Source: CAWDMC01 sp963803295
GTDB taxonomy: Bacteria > Acidobacteriota > Terriglobia > UBA7540
NCBI GenBank assembly: GCA_963803295.1
Contig: CAWDMC010000025.1
Location: 248,001 to 312,000 of the forward strand
Reading direction: 5' to 3'
DNA length: 64,000 nt
Numbering within the stretch: position 1 is the first letter of the stretch; each line of letters begins with the position of its first letter. This document shows positions 26,186 to 35,764 of this stretch, one piece after another. The notes beneath the pieces are model-generated. The model was not told where the DNA came from. It did no database searches and worked only from the letters and a program-made list of their open reading frames with translations. Position numbers and translations under genes: made by a program.

Positions 26186-27034
26186 TTAATCCACGAACTC
26201 AGCCTCCACCCGCCGGGGCAGCAGGCCTTTCTCAAAGCCTTTGTTCAGAAAGAGTTGTACAGCCCGTCGCCCCTCCGGGCCATAGTCCAAGGTGCGCTCG
26301 TTCACATACATGGAGACGAAGTGGTCGGCGGTAGACGCGTCGAGCCCGCGCGCAAACTGCATCGCGTAAGCGAGCGCCGGTTCGCGGTGGTCGAGTCCGT
26401 GCTGGATACTCTGCCGCAAAAGACGGCTAGCGTCACTAATAACCTCAGGGCCAAGCGACCGCCGTATGACATTTCCGCCCAATGGTAGAGGCAAGCCGGT
26501 CTGCTGGTGCCACCACTCACCCAGGTCCAGCACCCGGGTCAGACCCGATTGGGCGTAGGTCAACTGAGCCTCGTGGATTATCAATCCGGCCGCGGCCTGA
26601 CCCTCGATCACACGATCGAGAATGCGGTCAAAAGGGGTGAACAACGGCTCGAAGTCTGGCTCGTAGAGCTTAAGGGTCAGAAAGGCCGAGGTGAACTTGC
26701 CGGGTACGGCGATCGTCTTACCGCGCAGACCGCCCGGGCCCAAGGGTCCGCGGGCGACTACCATGGGACCATAGCGCTCGCCAAAGCTCGCGCCACAGGG
26801 CAGAAGCAGGTACTTGTCCGCCACATAGGCATAGCCGTGGAAAGAAACCGCGGTGATGTCGTAGACACCACGGAGAGCCTTCTCGTTCAAGCTTTCGATA
26901 TCTTCGAGAACATGCTCAAAGCGGTAAGGACCCGCCGCGATCTTCTTGGTGGCGAGCCCGTAGAACATGAAGGCGTCGTCGGAATCGGGACTGTGGGCAA
27001 GCTTCAGCGTAATGCTGCCGATGGTCGCAAACAC
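26186..27034 (-). CDS. mqnD: MqnD-like 1,4-dihydroxy-6-naphthoate synthase (futalosine menaquinone pathway)
   Basis: Encodes 282 residues from GTG at 27034, which follows GAGGAT and gives the usual family length; a longer frame to 27136 adds 34 residues that do not look conserved. The N-terminus TLKLAHSPDSDDAFMFYGLA is the typical ligand-binding start of the MqnA/MqnD fold, related to periplasmic substrate-binding proteins but cytoplasmic here (no signal peptide). GLIIHEAQLTYAQSGLTRVLDLGEWW fits the second lobe. MqnD converts cyclic de-hypoxanthine futalosine to dihydroxynaphthoate in menaquinone synthesis. The other mqn genes are not in this window. MqnA-like function cannot be wholly excluded. 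Confidence 0.8.
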   Translation of the reverse strand: MFATIGSITLKLAHSPDSDDAFMFYGLATKKIAAGPYRFEHVLEDIESLNEKALRGVYDITAVSFHGYAYVADKYLLLPCGASFGERYGPMVVARGPLGPGGLRGKTIAVPGKFTSAFLTLKLYEPDFEPLFTPFDRILDRVIEGQAAAGLIIHEAQLTYAQSGLTRVLDLGEWWHQQTGLPLPLGGNVIRRSLGPEVISDASRLLRQSIQHGLDHREPALAYAMQFARGLDASTADHFVSMYVNERTLDYGPEGRRAVQLFLNKGFEKGLLPRRVEAEFVD

Positions 27035-27459
27035 ACTCTGCGCTATATCCTCGATGCTTCCCTGGCTCAATTGCTGGCCCCCCCGGGCGTGAACAAGGAT
27101 TGTAGCACACTGCCCCGGGGCTGCCAATGTTTTCACCGGGCTTATTGGGCTTGTTTGACCGGGCTTGGCGGTTCAATGCCCGGCCGGTGCCGATGGCTGG
27201 GAGGCCGCACGATAAATAAACACATAAGGACCGAGGCTTCGTGTCGAAGTCATCTAGAATCAATAAGAAATGGACTCCAGATGCAGACTATACGATTGCC
27301 CTCCCGGCTCTGGTTTCTCGTCTCTTGACAAAGCAAAAGGGCGGGGAGAAATCCCCGCCCTTGGGCACTGCATGCAGAACTGCAATCAAGCGTGCTGTGA
27401 CTGCCTCGTGCACTCTGCTTACCGCTTAGTTGTAGATCAGTCAATACACGCCCGGTTCA
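27035..27459. other. Gap between mqnD and groEL
   Basis: The only clear element is the groEL terminator at 27337-27362. The rest has no supported gene and would hold the mqnD promoter, which I could not identify with confidence. Confidence 0.4.
27337..27362 (-). terminator. Rho-independent terminator of groEL
   Basis: A perfect 11-base stem (AAGGGCGGGGA with TCCCCGCCCTT) and a four-base loop lie about 100 bases past the groEL stop; on the minus strand the stem is followed by TTTTGCTTTG. Confidence 0.85.
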
Positions 27460-29142
<1,683 letters not shown>

Positions 29143-29259
29143 TCTCGGTCCTCCAGAATTTTCAGATTTCGTAATCTACCGGTTCCCCGGTCGTCAGTTG
29201 TCAGTCGCAGAACCTCACCGTTTGTCCGGCGGGTGGCGGCGAACAACAGAGTAAGATCG

Positions 29260-29577
29260 TTACTTCTTGCCGCCGGCGGCCTTGGTTGTGCCTTCTAGCA
29301 CACCCAGGATCTCTTCTTCGCGTACGATCAGGTATTCCTCGCCATCCAGCTTGATCTCGGTGCCGGAATACTTGCCGAAAAGAATCCGATCGCCTACTTT
29401 CACGTCGAGCGGCGTCACCTCTCCCTTGTCGTTCTTCTTGCCGCCACCAACGGCGATCACTGCCGCCTCTTGAGGCTTTTCCTTGGCCGTGTCGGGAATG
29501 ATGATACCCCCTCGAGCGGCTTCTTTCTCTTCCGTCCGCTTGATAAGGATGCGGTCATGCAGAGGCCTGAAAGTCAT
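29260..29577 (-). CDS. groES: Co-chaperonin GroES
   Basis: Encodes 105 residues starting FRPLHDRILIKRTEEKEAA, with the mobile loop GGIIIPDTAKEKPQEA and the C-terminal KLDGEEYLIVREEEILGVL, all standard for the family. Seven copies cap the GroEL ring. It is the first gene of the groESL operon, ATG at 29577 behind AAAGGAG. The usual length is about 95; the extra residues are a Lys/Gly-rich tail (EGTTKAAGGKK). Confidence 0.98.
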   Translation of the reverse strand: MTFRPLHDRILIKRTEEKEAARGGIIIPDTAKEKPQEAAVIAVGGGKKNDKGEVTPLDVKVGDRILFGKYSGTEIKLDGEEYLIVREEEILGVLEGTTKAAGGKK

Positions 29578-29728
29578 CTGTTGCTCTCCTTTTGGGTTTA
29601 CTGAATTGATGCTGCCGGACTGTCAAAATCCGGCGTGTGCCTGTTTGTGACGTTGATTCTAGAAGGGGACAAATTCGTGGGTTTTATGAGATTGGTGGAA
29701 GAACCCTCGGCTTGACCCTACCCATTTA

Positions 29729-29753
29729 TGGCACTCGTTAACTCAGAGTGCCA
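29729..29753. promoter_or_regulatory. CIRCE operator (HrcA binding), promoter-proximal copy
   Basis: TGGCACTC at 29729-29736, a nine-base spacer, and GAGTGCCA at 29746-29753: the CIRCE inverted repeat with the standard spacing. It begins right after the -10 box of the groESL promoter on the minus strand, at the expected transcription start. Confidence 0.93.
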
Positions 29754-29782
29754 ATTCTATTGATAAAGCAGAATTATGTCAA
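29754..29782 (-). promoter_or_regulatory. Sigma70 promoter of groES-groEL
   Basis: On the minus strand, TTGACA (29777-29782), a 17-base spacer and TAGAAT (29754-29759). It sits between two CIRCE operators, so repression by HrcA and heat-shock release are expected. Confidence 0.9.
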
Positions 29783-29799
29783 GTATAAAATTTTGTTCC

Positions 29800-29824
29800 T
29801 GGCACTCAATGGCGGTGAGTGCCA
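29800..29824. promoter_or_regulatory. CIRCE operator, second copy upstream of the groESL promoter
   Basis: TGGCACTC at 29800-29807, a nine-base spacer, and GAGTGCCA at 29817-29824, centred 71 bases from the first copy. It lies just before the mobA start and argues against the longest possible mobA reading frame, which would place the operator inside the gene. Confidence 0.9.
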
Positions 29825-29883
29825 ATTACTGCTTCTTGTTCGATCTCCGCGTCAGCGCCGCGGATCGTGTAGACTGGTTCGCA

Positions 29884-30540
29884 GTGCGCGGAGTATCCAA
29901 GAACATCGAGATAAGCGGATTCGTACTCGCGGGCGGAGTCAGTCGCCGCATGGGCCGTTCCAAGGCCGAGATTACCTTGGGAGACCAGACGATGCTACGC
30001 CTTCAGATTCGACGCCTGCTGCGGGTCTGCGGACGAGTAGCGGCGGTAGGAGTTCCTCTGGCACGAGAAGCCCATGCAGCTCTCGATGACACGGTTTCGA
30101 TCCCAGACCCGATACCCGGCCGCGGTCCGCTGGGAGGAGTCTTCGCAGGTCTCATGGCGAGCCAGACCGAATGGAATATCTTCCTGGGCTGCGATCTGCC
30201 TTTCGTCTCCCCCCGCCTTCTTCACTACCTGTCTCGGGAGGCACTTGCCGGGAACGCCGAGGCGGTGATTCCGGAGTCACGCGATGGTCGGCGGCAACCC
30301 CTATGCGCTGCCTACCGCCGCAGCGCCCTCTACGCCGCCCGCAGCCGGTTGGAGCGGGGGGAGAACCGCATGAGCCGTTTCTGCGCGGCGCTCCGCTGTC
30401 AGGTGATATCGTGGCCGGAACTCGCCAAGGCCGGATTCGCGGCGCGGGTTTTTGATAACATGAACACGCCCCAGGACTACGAGGCTGCGAGGAAGCGCCT
30501 GGATTTCCCCGGTCCTTCGTCCCTCCTGGCTGGCACTTAG
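29884..30540 (+). CDS. mobA: Molybdenum cofactor guanylyltransferase MobA-like
   Basis: Encodes 218 residues from GTG at 29884; the frame can be opened as far as 29776, but that would overlap the CIRCE operator and lacks homology. The Rossmann-like nucleotide-binding start GFVLAGGVSRRMGRSKAEI is the MobA signature (L-A-G-G-x-S-R-R-M-G-x-D/S-K). GCDLPFVSPRLLHYL carries the metal-binding Asp, and FDNMNTPQDYEAA is the usual C-terminal motif. MobA attaches GMP to molybdopterin to make the guanine dinucleotide cofactor. The next gene starts two bases after the stop, so they form an operon. Confidence 0.88.
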   Translation: MRGVSKNIEISGFVLAGGVSRRMGRSKAEITLGDQTMLRLQIRRLLRVCGRVAAVGVPLAREAHAALDDTVSIPDPIPGRGPLGGVFAGLMASQTEWNIFLGCDLPFVSPRLLHYLSREALAGNAEAVIPESRDGRRQPLCAAYRRSALYAARSRLERGENRMSRFCAALRCQVISWPELAKAGFAARVFDNMNTPQDYEAARKRLDFPGPSSLLAGT

Positions 30541-30542
30541 CT

Positions 30543-31310
30543 ATGCATCTTATCCAAATCATCGTGCTCTTCATTGCCGCAGCCCTGGCCGGGGCGCTCA
30601 ACTCTGTTGCCGGCGGCGGCAGTTTCTTTTCCTTTCCCGCCTTAATCTTTACGGGCGTCCCACCGATCATCGCTAACGCCACCTCCACGGTAGCCATCTG
30701 GCCAGGATCGGTGGCTAGCGTCGGCGCCTACTGGAGGCGGCTGCCGCGCGATCCACGAATCCTCGTCACCATGTCCGTCGTGAGCCTCGCCGGAGGGATC
30801 ATCGGCGCGCGGTTGCTGCTCCATACCAGGCAAGAGACCTTTATGAGGATGGTGCCCTATCTCTTCCTCGTGGCCACGCTGCTCTTCGCTTTCGGCAAGC
30901 AAATTTCCGGCAGACTCGCCCGGATTGTGAAGCACGAGGGGCGAGCCTCCGGCAAGACGATTGCTAGCGCCGCCGTCGTCCAGCTCCTAATCGCCATTTA
31001 TGGAGGCTTCTTTGGTGGAGGGATCGGCATCCTCATGCTGGCGCTGCTGGCCATCGTGCGCATGGAGGACATCCATGCCATGAACGGCGTGAAGGCCCTG
31101 TTGGCCACGGTGATCAATGGCGCAGCCGTCGTGACCTTCATCATTGCCCGCGCGGTCTATTGGCCCCAGGCCCTGCTGATGATCGTCGGAGCCGTACTGG
31201 GCGGGTACGGCGGAGCCACTTGGGCCCAGAAAATCGCACCCGTTTGGGTTCGGCGGTTCGTGATCCTGGTCGGATTGGCAATGTCGGGATATTTCCTTTG
31301 GAAACACTAA
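30543..31310 (+). CDS. TauE/SafE-family membrane transporter
   Basis: Encodes 255 residues with seven to eight hydrophobic helices. The N-terminal ALAGALNSVAGGGSFFSFPA and central IYGGFFGGGIGILMLALLA are the duplicated Gly-rich motifs of the TauE/SafE (sulfite/organosulfur exporter) family. It likely moves small anions across the inner membrane; the substrate is not determined by sequence. ATG at 30543 is two bases after mobA, pointing to translational coupling. Sulfur and molybdenum-cofactor functions may be linked (for example via molybdoenzymes of sulfur metabolism), but that is inference. Confidence 0.88.
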   Translation: MHLIQIIVLFIAAALAGALNSVAGGGSFFSFPALIFTGVPPIIANATSTVAIWPGSVASVGAYWRRLPRDPRILVTMSVVSLAGGIIGARLLLHTRQETFMRMVPYLFLVATLLFAFGKQISGRLARIVKHEGRASGKTIASAAVVQLLIAIYGGFFGGGIGILMLALLAIVRMEDIHAMNGVKALLATVINGAAVVTFIIARAVYWPQALLMIVGAVLGGYGGATWAQKIAPVWVRRFVILVGLAMSGYFLWKH

Positions 31311-31320
31311 CGTTGTTTAG

Positions 31321-31370
31321 GTAGAGCCGCCCTTTAGGGCGGCAGATGCCAGGCTAAAGCCCGGCGCTAC
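31321..31370. repeat. GTAG...CTAC palindromic repeat
   Basis: Bounded by GTAG and CTAC, it contains a perfect hairpin GCCGCCC-TTTA-GGGCGGC and a second GGCT-AA-AGCC hairpin. It is related in design to repeats at 13018-13195 and 34039-34161. Confidence 0.6.
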
Positions 31371-31480
31371 AATGAATTGGAAAATGTGTCGGGGGTAATC
31401 CTACTTTCCAACGCGCAACACAAGGAATCGGCGCTTTACCGTCTCTGATAAACTGAAAGGACGGACGGGAAGAGGTTAGC

Positions 31481-32293
31481 ATGCTCTCTGAGACGGATGA
31501 TCGGAGCGAGTCCCAGATTGAGCGCACCGACCCCTTCATCGACTTCGTTCATGTCTCCAAAGCCTTCGGCGAGCAGCGTGTGCTCGATGACGTGAACTTC
31601 GAGGTGCGGCGAGGGGAAACGGTGGTGGTGCTGGGACGGAGCGGTGTGGGCAAAAGCGTGACCCTAAAGCTCATGATGGGATTTCTTCATCCCGATGCGG
31701 GAGAGGTTCGCGTGGGTGGCCGCGTCGTCTCGCGTCTCTCGGAAGAGGACATGCTCGCAGTTCGCCGCTGCGTGACCATGGTCTTCCAGTCGGGAGCGTT
31801 GTTTGACTCGCTGACGGTGTCTGAAAACGTGGCTTATCCCCTGCGCGAGCGGGCCGAGCGGGCGGGCAAATTCTCGGCCGACGAGGATCGCGTGCAGAAG
31901 CGCGTGGACGAACTGCTCGACCTGGTCGAGCTGCGTGAGGCCAAAGACCTCATGCCGGCCGATCTCAGCACCGGCATGAAGCGTGCCGTGGCCATTGCGC
32001 GCGCTTTGGCAGCCGAGCCCGAAGCCATCCTCTACGATGAGCCCACGACCGGCGTCGATCCTCTGATGGCGGTTATCGTCGGCGATCTTATTCTGAAGCT
32101 CAAGCGCCAGAAGCATATTACTTCTGTGGTGGTCACGCACGATATGAAGCTCGCGCGTAAACTGGCGGACCGGGTGGTCTTCCTGATGGACGGGCGCGTC
32201 GGCTATTTCGGCCCTGTAGACGGACTCGATGAGTCGCCGGAACCACTGATCCGCGATTTTGTCGAATTAGATGAAGCGCCGTTCTTGGCGTAG
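31481..32293 (+). CDS. mlaF: ABC transporter ATP-binding protein, MlaF-like
   Basis: Encodes 270 residues. Walker A GRSGVGKS (about residue 52), Q-loop VFQSGALFDSLTV, ABC signature LSTGMKRAVAIARALA, Walker B AILYDEPTTGVDP and the switch His in VVVTHDM are all intact. LSTGMKRR-like signature and the FQxGALFDSLTVxENVAYPL run are typical of MlaF, the ATPase of the system that moves phospholipids between the membranes. Partner genes mlaE, mlaD and others are not adjacent, so the assignment rests on the motifs. ATG at 31481 follows AGAGG. Confidence 0.85.
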   Translation: MLSETDDRSESQIERTDPFIDFVHVSKAFGEQRVLDDVNFEVRRGETVVVLGRSGVGKSVTLKLMMGFLHPDAGEVRVGGRVVSRLSEEDMLAVRRCVTMVFQSGALFDSLTVSENVAYPLRERAERAGKFSADEDRVQKRVDELLDLVELREAKDLMPADLSTGMKRAVAIARALAAEPEAILYDEPTTGVDPLMAVIVGDLILKLKRQKHITSVVVTHDMKLARKLADRVVFLMDGRVGYFGPVDGLDESPEPLIRDFVELDEAPFLA

Positions 32294-32349
32294 CCGGTGC
32301 TCATCGGCCAGCATCGCCGTGCTCAACCCAGATCGCCATTCCTGCAGCA

Positions 32350-33174
32350 ATGAAGTCAAAACCTCAAATGACCCTCGACCGAGTCCTCTCGCGCCTGGGT
32401 CTCGCCTCGCGGACTTCCGCGCGCGAAATAATCCAGGCAGGACGGCTGAGAGTGAATGGGCGCGTGGTCCGCGATCCGGATTGTTGGGTGCGCCCCCGCG
32501 AAGACGTCGTGCAACTCGACGGACGGCGCCTGAAGCCCGCGCGCAAGCGCTACCTGCTGCTCTACAAACCCAAGGGCGTCATCACCAGCCACGGAGATCC
32601 GGACGGGCGAACCACCGTCTATGACCTGCTCCGCACAGGGGTTGGTCGTCAGGACGCGGCGCGGCAGGCAGGACATGCGAATCCGTCGGAGGAAGAGGGC
32701 CGCTGGGTATCTCCCGTGGGACGCCTCGACAAGGACACCTCCGGCTTGCTGTTACTTACCAATGATAACGAATTCGCCGATTTCATCATGAGCCCCGAAT
32801 CGCACGTTTCTAAAACCTACCTTGTAAAGACCAATGGATTGCTCTCGAACGAAACCATCGCGCTGCTCAACGCCGGCGTGGAGATGAAGCGAGGCGACCG
32901 GGCTCAGCCCGTAAGCGTAAGGCGTACGGAGGATCGCGGTAAGTATACGTGGCTCGAGGTGGTGCTGACTGAAGGCAAGAATCGCGAGGTCCGCCGCATG
33001 ATCGAGGCGGTGGGGTCGAAGGTGTTGAAGCTGGTGCGGACACGTATCGGTCCGCTGACACTAGAGGGGCTGGAAATCGGGAAATGGCGCGAAGTCACAC
33101 CAGCAGAACTTGCGAAATTGAGGCGGCCAATAACTGTGGTACGTAAGGAAGTAAGCGGCCCCTGGGAGAAATAA
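32350..33174 (+). CDS. RNA pseudouridine synthase, RsuA/RluB family
   Basis: Encodes 274 residues. An S4 RNA-binding domain comes first (LDRVLSRLGLASRTSAREII ... GRLRVNGRVV), followed by the catalytic domain with YLLLYKPKGVITS and GRLDKDTSGLLLLTND, where Asp of GRLD is the catalytic residue. GKNREVRRMIEAVGSKVLKL is the C-terminal motif of the RsuA/RluB/RluE/RluF group. It isomerises a specific uridine in ribosomal RNA; whether the target is 16S or 23S cannot be decided here. An insertion after VYDLLRTG (about 20 residues, polar) lengthens the loop before the catalytic motif. ATG at 32350 is the first Met of the S4 domain. Confidence 0.9.
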   Translation: MKSKPQMTLDRVLSRLGLASRTSAREIIQAGRLRVNGRVVRDPDCWVRPREDVVQLDGRRLKPARKRYLLLYKPKGVITSHGDPDGRTTVYDLLRTGVGRQDAARQAGHANPSEEEGRWVSPVGRLDKDTSGLLLLTNDNEFADFIMSPESHVSKTYLVKTNGLLSNETIALLNAGVEMKRGDRAQPVSVRRTEDRGKYTWLEVVLTEGKNREVRRMIEAVGSKVLKLVRTRIGPLTLEGLEIGKWREVTPAELAKLRRPITVVRKEVSGPWEK

Positions 33175-33274
33175 ATGGACAAACCACTAATCATAAAGTC
33201 GGTCCAAACCATCCTGCCGTCTCCTCGATTCCCTTGACCACTCCCGTGCAATTGAAGTACGTTTGATCTCGCGC

Positions 33275-34015
33275 ATGATCACCGGCCGCCCTCCACGCGT
33301 ATCGTTGTTCATCACCTGTCTCGGAGATCAGTTCTTTCCACAGGTGGGCGAGTGCGTGGTCAAGGTGCTGCGCCGGCTAGGCGTGGAGGTGACGTTCAAT
33401 CCGGCTCAGACCTGCTGCGGCCAGCCCGCGTTCAATACCGGCTATCGCGATGAGGCACGAGCGGTGGCGGCCCGGGTGCTCGACCTCTTCGAAGACGCTG
33501 AGTACATCGTAGCGCCTTCCGGATCCTGCACGGCTATGATGCGAGTTTTCTATGCGGAGCTCTTCGCCAACGATCCCGGAAGGCTCCGTCAGGCGCAGGG
33601 CCTCGGCAAGCGTCTTTATGAGTTCAGCGAGTTTCTGGTGAAAGTGCTCAAGGTGGAAGAAGTTGGCGCCAGCTTTCAAGGGCGCGTCGCCTATCACGAT
33701 TCCTGCCACCTGCTGCGTGAATTGGGCGTCGAGAGCGAGCCGCGCAAGCTGATCCGTGCCGTACGCGGCGTCGAATTCGTGGAACTGCAGGACGACAAAC
33801 TGTGTTGCGGCTTTGGCGGCACCTTTTCCGTGAAATTCCCCGAGATATCGGTAGCCATGGGCGAAGACAAGCTGCGCGCTGCGGCTGCCACAGACGCGGA
33901 CTATCTGGTAGCTGCCGATTCCAGCTGCCTGATGCACCTCGCCGGGCTCGCCCATCGCCAGAAACTACCCATCAAGACTATGCATCTGGCGGAACTACTG
34001 GCGAAACAGGAATGA
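33275..34015 (+). CDS. lutA: Lactate-oxidation iron-sulfur protein LutA-like
   Basis: Encodes 246 residues from ATG at 33275 (TTG at 33263 is possible). Two cysteine-rich CCG domains are present: TCCGQPAFNTGY with the upstream FITCLGDQF, and LCCGFGGTFSVKFPEIS with HDSCHLLRELG. This is the LutA/YkgE arrangement. With LutB and LutC it forms an L-lactate dehydrogenase complex that passes electrons to the quinone pool. lutB follows after about 240 bases that contain a repeat cluster; lutC is not seen nearby. Confidence 0.9.
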   Translation: MITGRPPRVSLFITCLGDQFFPQVGECVVKVLRRLGVEVTFNPAQTCCGQPAFNTGYRDEARAVAARVLDLFEDAEYIVAPSGSCTAMMRVFYAELFANDPGRLRQAQGLGKRLYEFSEFLVKVLKVEEVGASFQGRVAYHDSCHLLRELGVESEPRKLIRAVRGVEFVELQDDKLCCGFGGTFSVKFPEISVAMGEDKLRAAAATDADYLVAADSSCLMHLAGLAHRQKLPIKTMHLAELLAKQE

Positions 34016-34038
34016 GAGTTCCGGTGAACGTTCCATTC

Positions 34039-34161
34039 TGTAGCAGAGGCTTTCTCAGCCGAAACGCGGGTGAGGACACCCGCGCTACAGCGACCCGAAA
34101 CGCGGGTGAGGACACCCGCGCTACAGTCACCGAATCGCTGGTGAGGGCACCGACGCTACAG
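34039..34161. repeat. Tandem GTAG-type palindromic repeats
   Basis: A 30-base unit starting GAAACGCGGGTGAGGACACC and ending CGCGCTACAG occurs identically at 34061-34090 and 34097-34126, with a diverged third copy at 34132-34161 and a related hairpin (TGTAGCAGAGGCTTTC) at 34039. Spacers are only five to six bases. Each unit folds into a CGCGGGTG/CACCCGCG hairpin. Confidence 0.75.
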
Positions 34162-34256
34162 GTTCTGGAAACGAACCAAAAGCCGCAGGGTTAAAAGGCA
34201 AATCCTGCGCCACCCAGCTTGCTGCTTGCCGCGTACTGCCATCACCTCCCTATTCT

Positions 34257-35705
34257 ATGGTTCCTGAGATCCAAAGCGATCAGATCCACGAAGCCGGACG
34301 GCGGACTATCGCTGACGCTCACCTACAGGAAGCATATCGCTCGTCCACCCTGCGCTTATACACGCATCGCTTGGCAGCCATCAGCGAGGTGCCGGGGTTC
34401 GAGCGCTTACGTACGGCCGGGCATGCAATCAAACACGAGGTCATGGAGCACCTCGACCTCTATCTCGAGCAGTTCGCACGGAACATCGAGCGGCGCGGGG
34501 GACACGTCCACTGGGCCAAAGACGGTGACGAAGCCTGCCGGATCATCGTAGAAATCGGCAAGGCAGCTGGTGCAACTACAGTGGTGAAAGCCAAGACCAT
34601 GGTGGGCGAGGAGATCGAACTGAATCACGCTCTCGAACTGACTGGAATTCGGCCGATCGAGACCGATATGGGCGAGTTCATCGTTCAGCTTGCCGGCGAG
34701 CGACCCGCCCACATCGTCGCTCCCGCCATGCACAAGACGCGCGGCGACGTAGCTGACCTTTTTGCCGCGAAGGTCAATCCCGAGCGTAGCGAAGAACCCG
34801 AGCGGCTCACGGCCATTGCCAGGAGCGCCTTACGCAAGCAGTTCGAGCTGGCGGGCATGGGCGTCAGCGGGGCAAATTTCGCCGTTGCCGAAACCGGCAC
34901 CATCGTGCTGGTGGAGAATGAGGGCAACATACGTCTCACTACCACCGCTCCGCGAGTGCACGTTGCTCTCGTCGGAATCGAGAAGATCATACCTCGATTT
35001 GCGGACCTTGCCATTTTCCTGCGCCTGCTGGGCCGATCGGGAACCGGACAAAAACTCACCAGCTACACTTCCCTGCTTACGGGACCGCGCCAGCCGGGTG
35101 AGGATGGACCCGATGAGCTGCACGTGGTCCTGCTCGATAATGGCCGCGTCTCAACTCTGGCGGATCCCAAAATGCGCGAGGCTCTGTTCTGCATCCGCTG
35201 CGGCGCCTGCCTGAACACTTGTCCGGTTTTCCGCAAAATCGGCGGTCATGCTTACGGATGGGTCTACAGTGGGCCGATTGGAGCGCTAGTCACCCCTCAA
35301 CTGGCGGGACTCGATCAGGCCCGCGACCTGCCTTTCGCTTCGTCACTTTGCGGAGCTTGCCGCGAGGTTTGCCCGGTAAAGATCAATATTCCCGACCTTC
35401 TCCTGCACCTGCGAGCGAAGGTGCAGGAAAGTCATCCGAAACCTCACTCCTCGGCGCCGCACTCGGGACCTCCACGTGGGGAACGCACCTCTATGCGGCT
35501 CTGGTCCTGGACTATGCGGCGCCCCTGGGCCTATAAATTAGGTGCAAGCATGGCTCGCCTGGGGCAGAAGTTTCTGGCGCGTGACGGTTGGATCACGAAG
35601 TTTCCGGTATTTCCTGCTTCGGGCTGGACACAAGATCGCGACCTGCCTGCGCTCGCCCCGGAAAGCTTTCGCGAGCGATGGAAGAAGATCAACTTACGAG
35701 TGTAA
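34257..35705 (+). CDS. lutB: Lactate-oxidation iron-sulfur protein LutB-like
   Basis: Encodes 482 residues. The N-terminal 300 residues are the LUD (DUF162) domain (VVKAKTMVGEEIELNHALE, GVSGANFAVAETGTIVLVEN). A ferredoxin-type segment follows with CIRCGACLNTCPVF and a second cluster CGACREVCPVKI, which bind two [4Fe-4S] centres. The C-terminal tail ends in a DUF3390-like region (KFPVFPASGWTQDRDLP). It acts in L-lactate oxidation with LutA. ATG at 34257 lacks a strong ribosome site. Confidence 0.93.
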   Translation: MVPEIQSDQIHEAGRRTIADAHLQEAYRSSTLRLYTHRLAAISEVPGFERLRTAGHAIKHEVMEHLDLYLEQFARNIERRGGHVHWAKDGDEACRIIVEIGKAAGATTVVKAKTMVGEEIELNHALELTGIRPIETDMGEFIVQLAGERPAHIVAPAMHKTRGDVADLFAAKVNPERSEEPERLTAIARSALRKQFELAGMGVSGANFAVAETGTIVLVENEGNIRLTTTAPRVHVALVGIEKIIPRFADLAIFLRLLGRSGTGQKLTSYTSLLTGPRQPGEDGPDELHVVLLDNGRVSTLADPKMREALFCIRCGACLNTCPVFRKIGGHAYGWVYSGPIGALVTPQLAGLDQARDLPFASSLCGACREVCPVKINIPDLLLHLRAKVQESHPKPHSSAPHSGPPRGERTSMRLWSWTMRRPWAYKLGASMARLGQKFLARDGWITKFPVFPASGWTQDRDLPALAPESFRERWKKINLRV

Positions 35706-35764
35706 TACGACGTGTACTCAAGCCTGCCCGAACGGAAACTCACGCCAGCCTGGAAATGGATTAA

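Noticed and set aside
34061..34161. Regularly spaced 30-base repeats, CRISPR-like at first sight
   Set aside because: Spacers are only five to six bases, units are internally palindromic with GTAG-type ends, and no cas genes are near.
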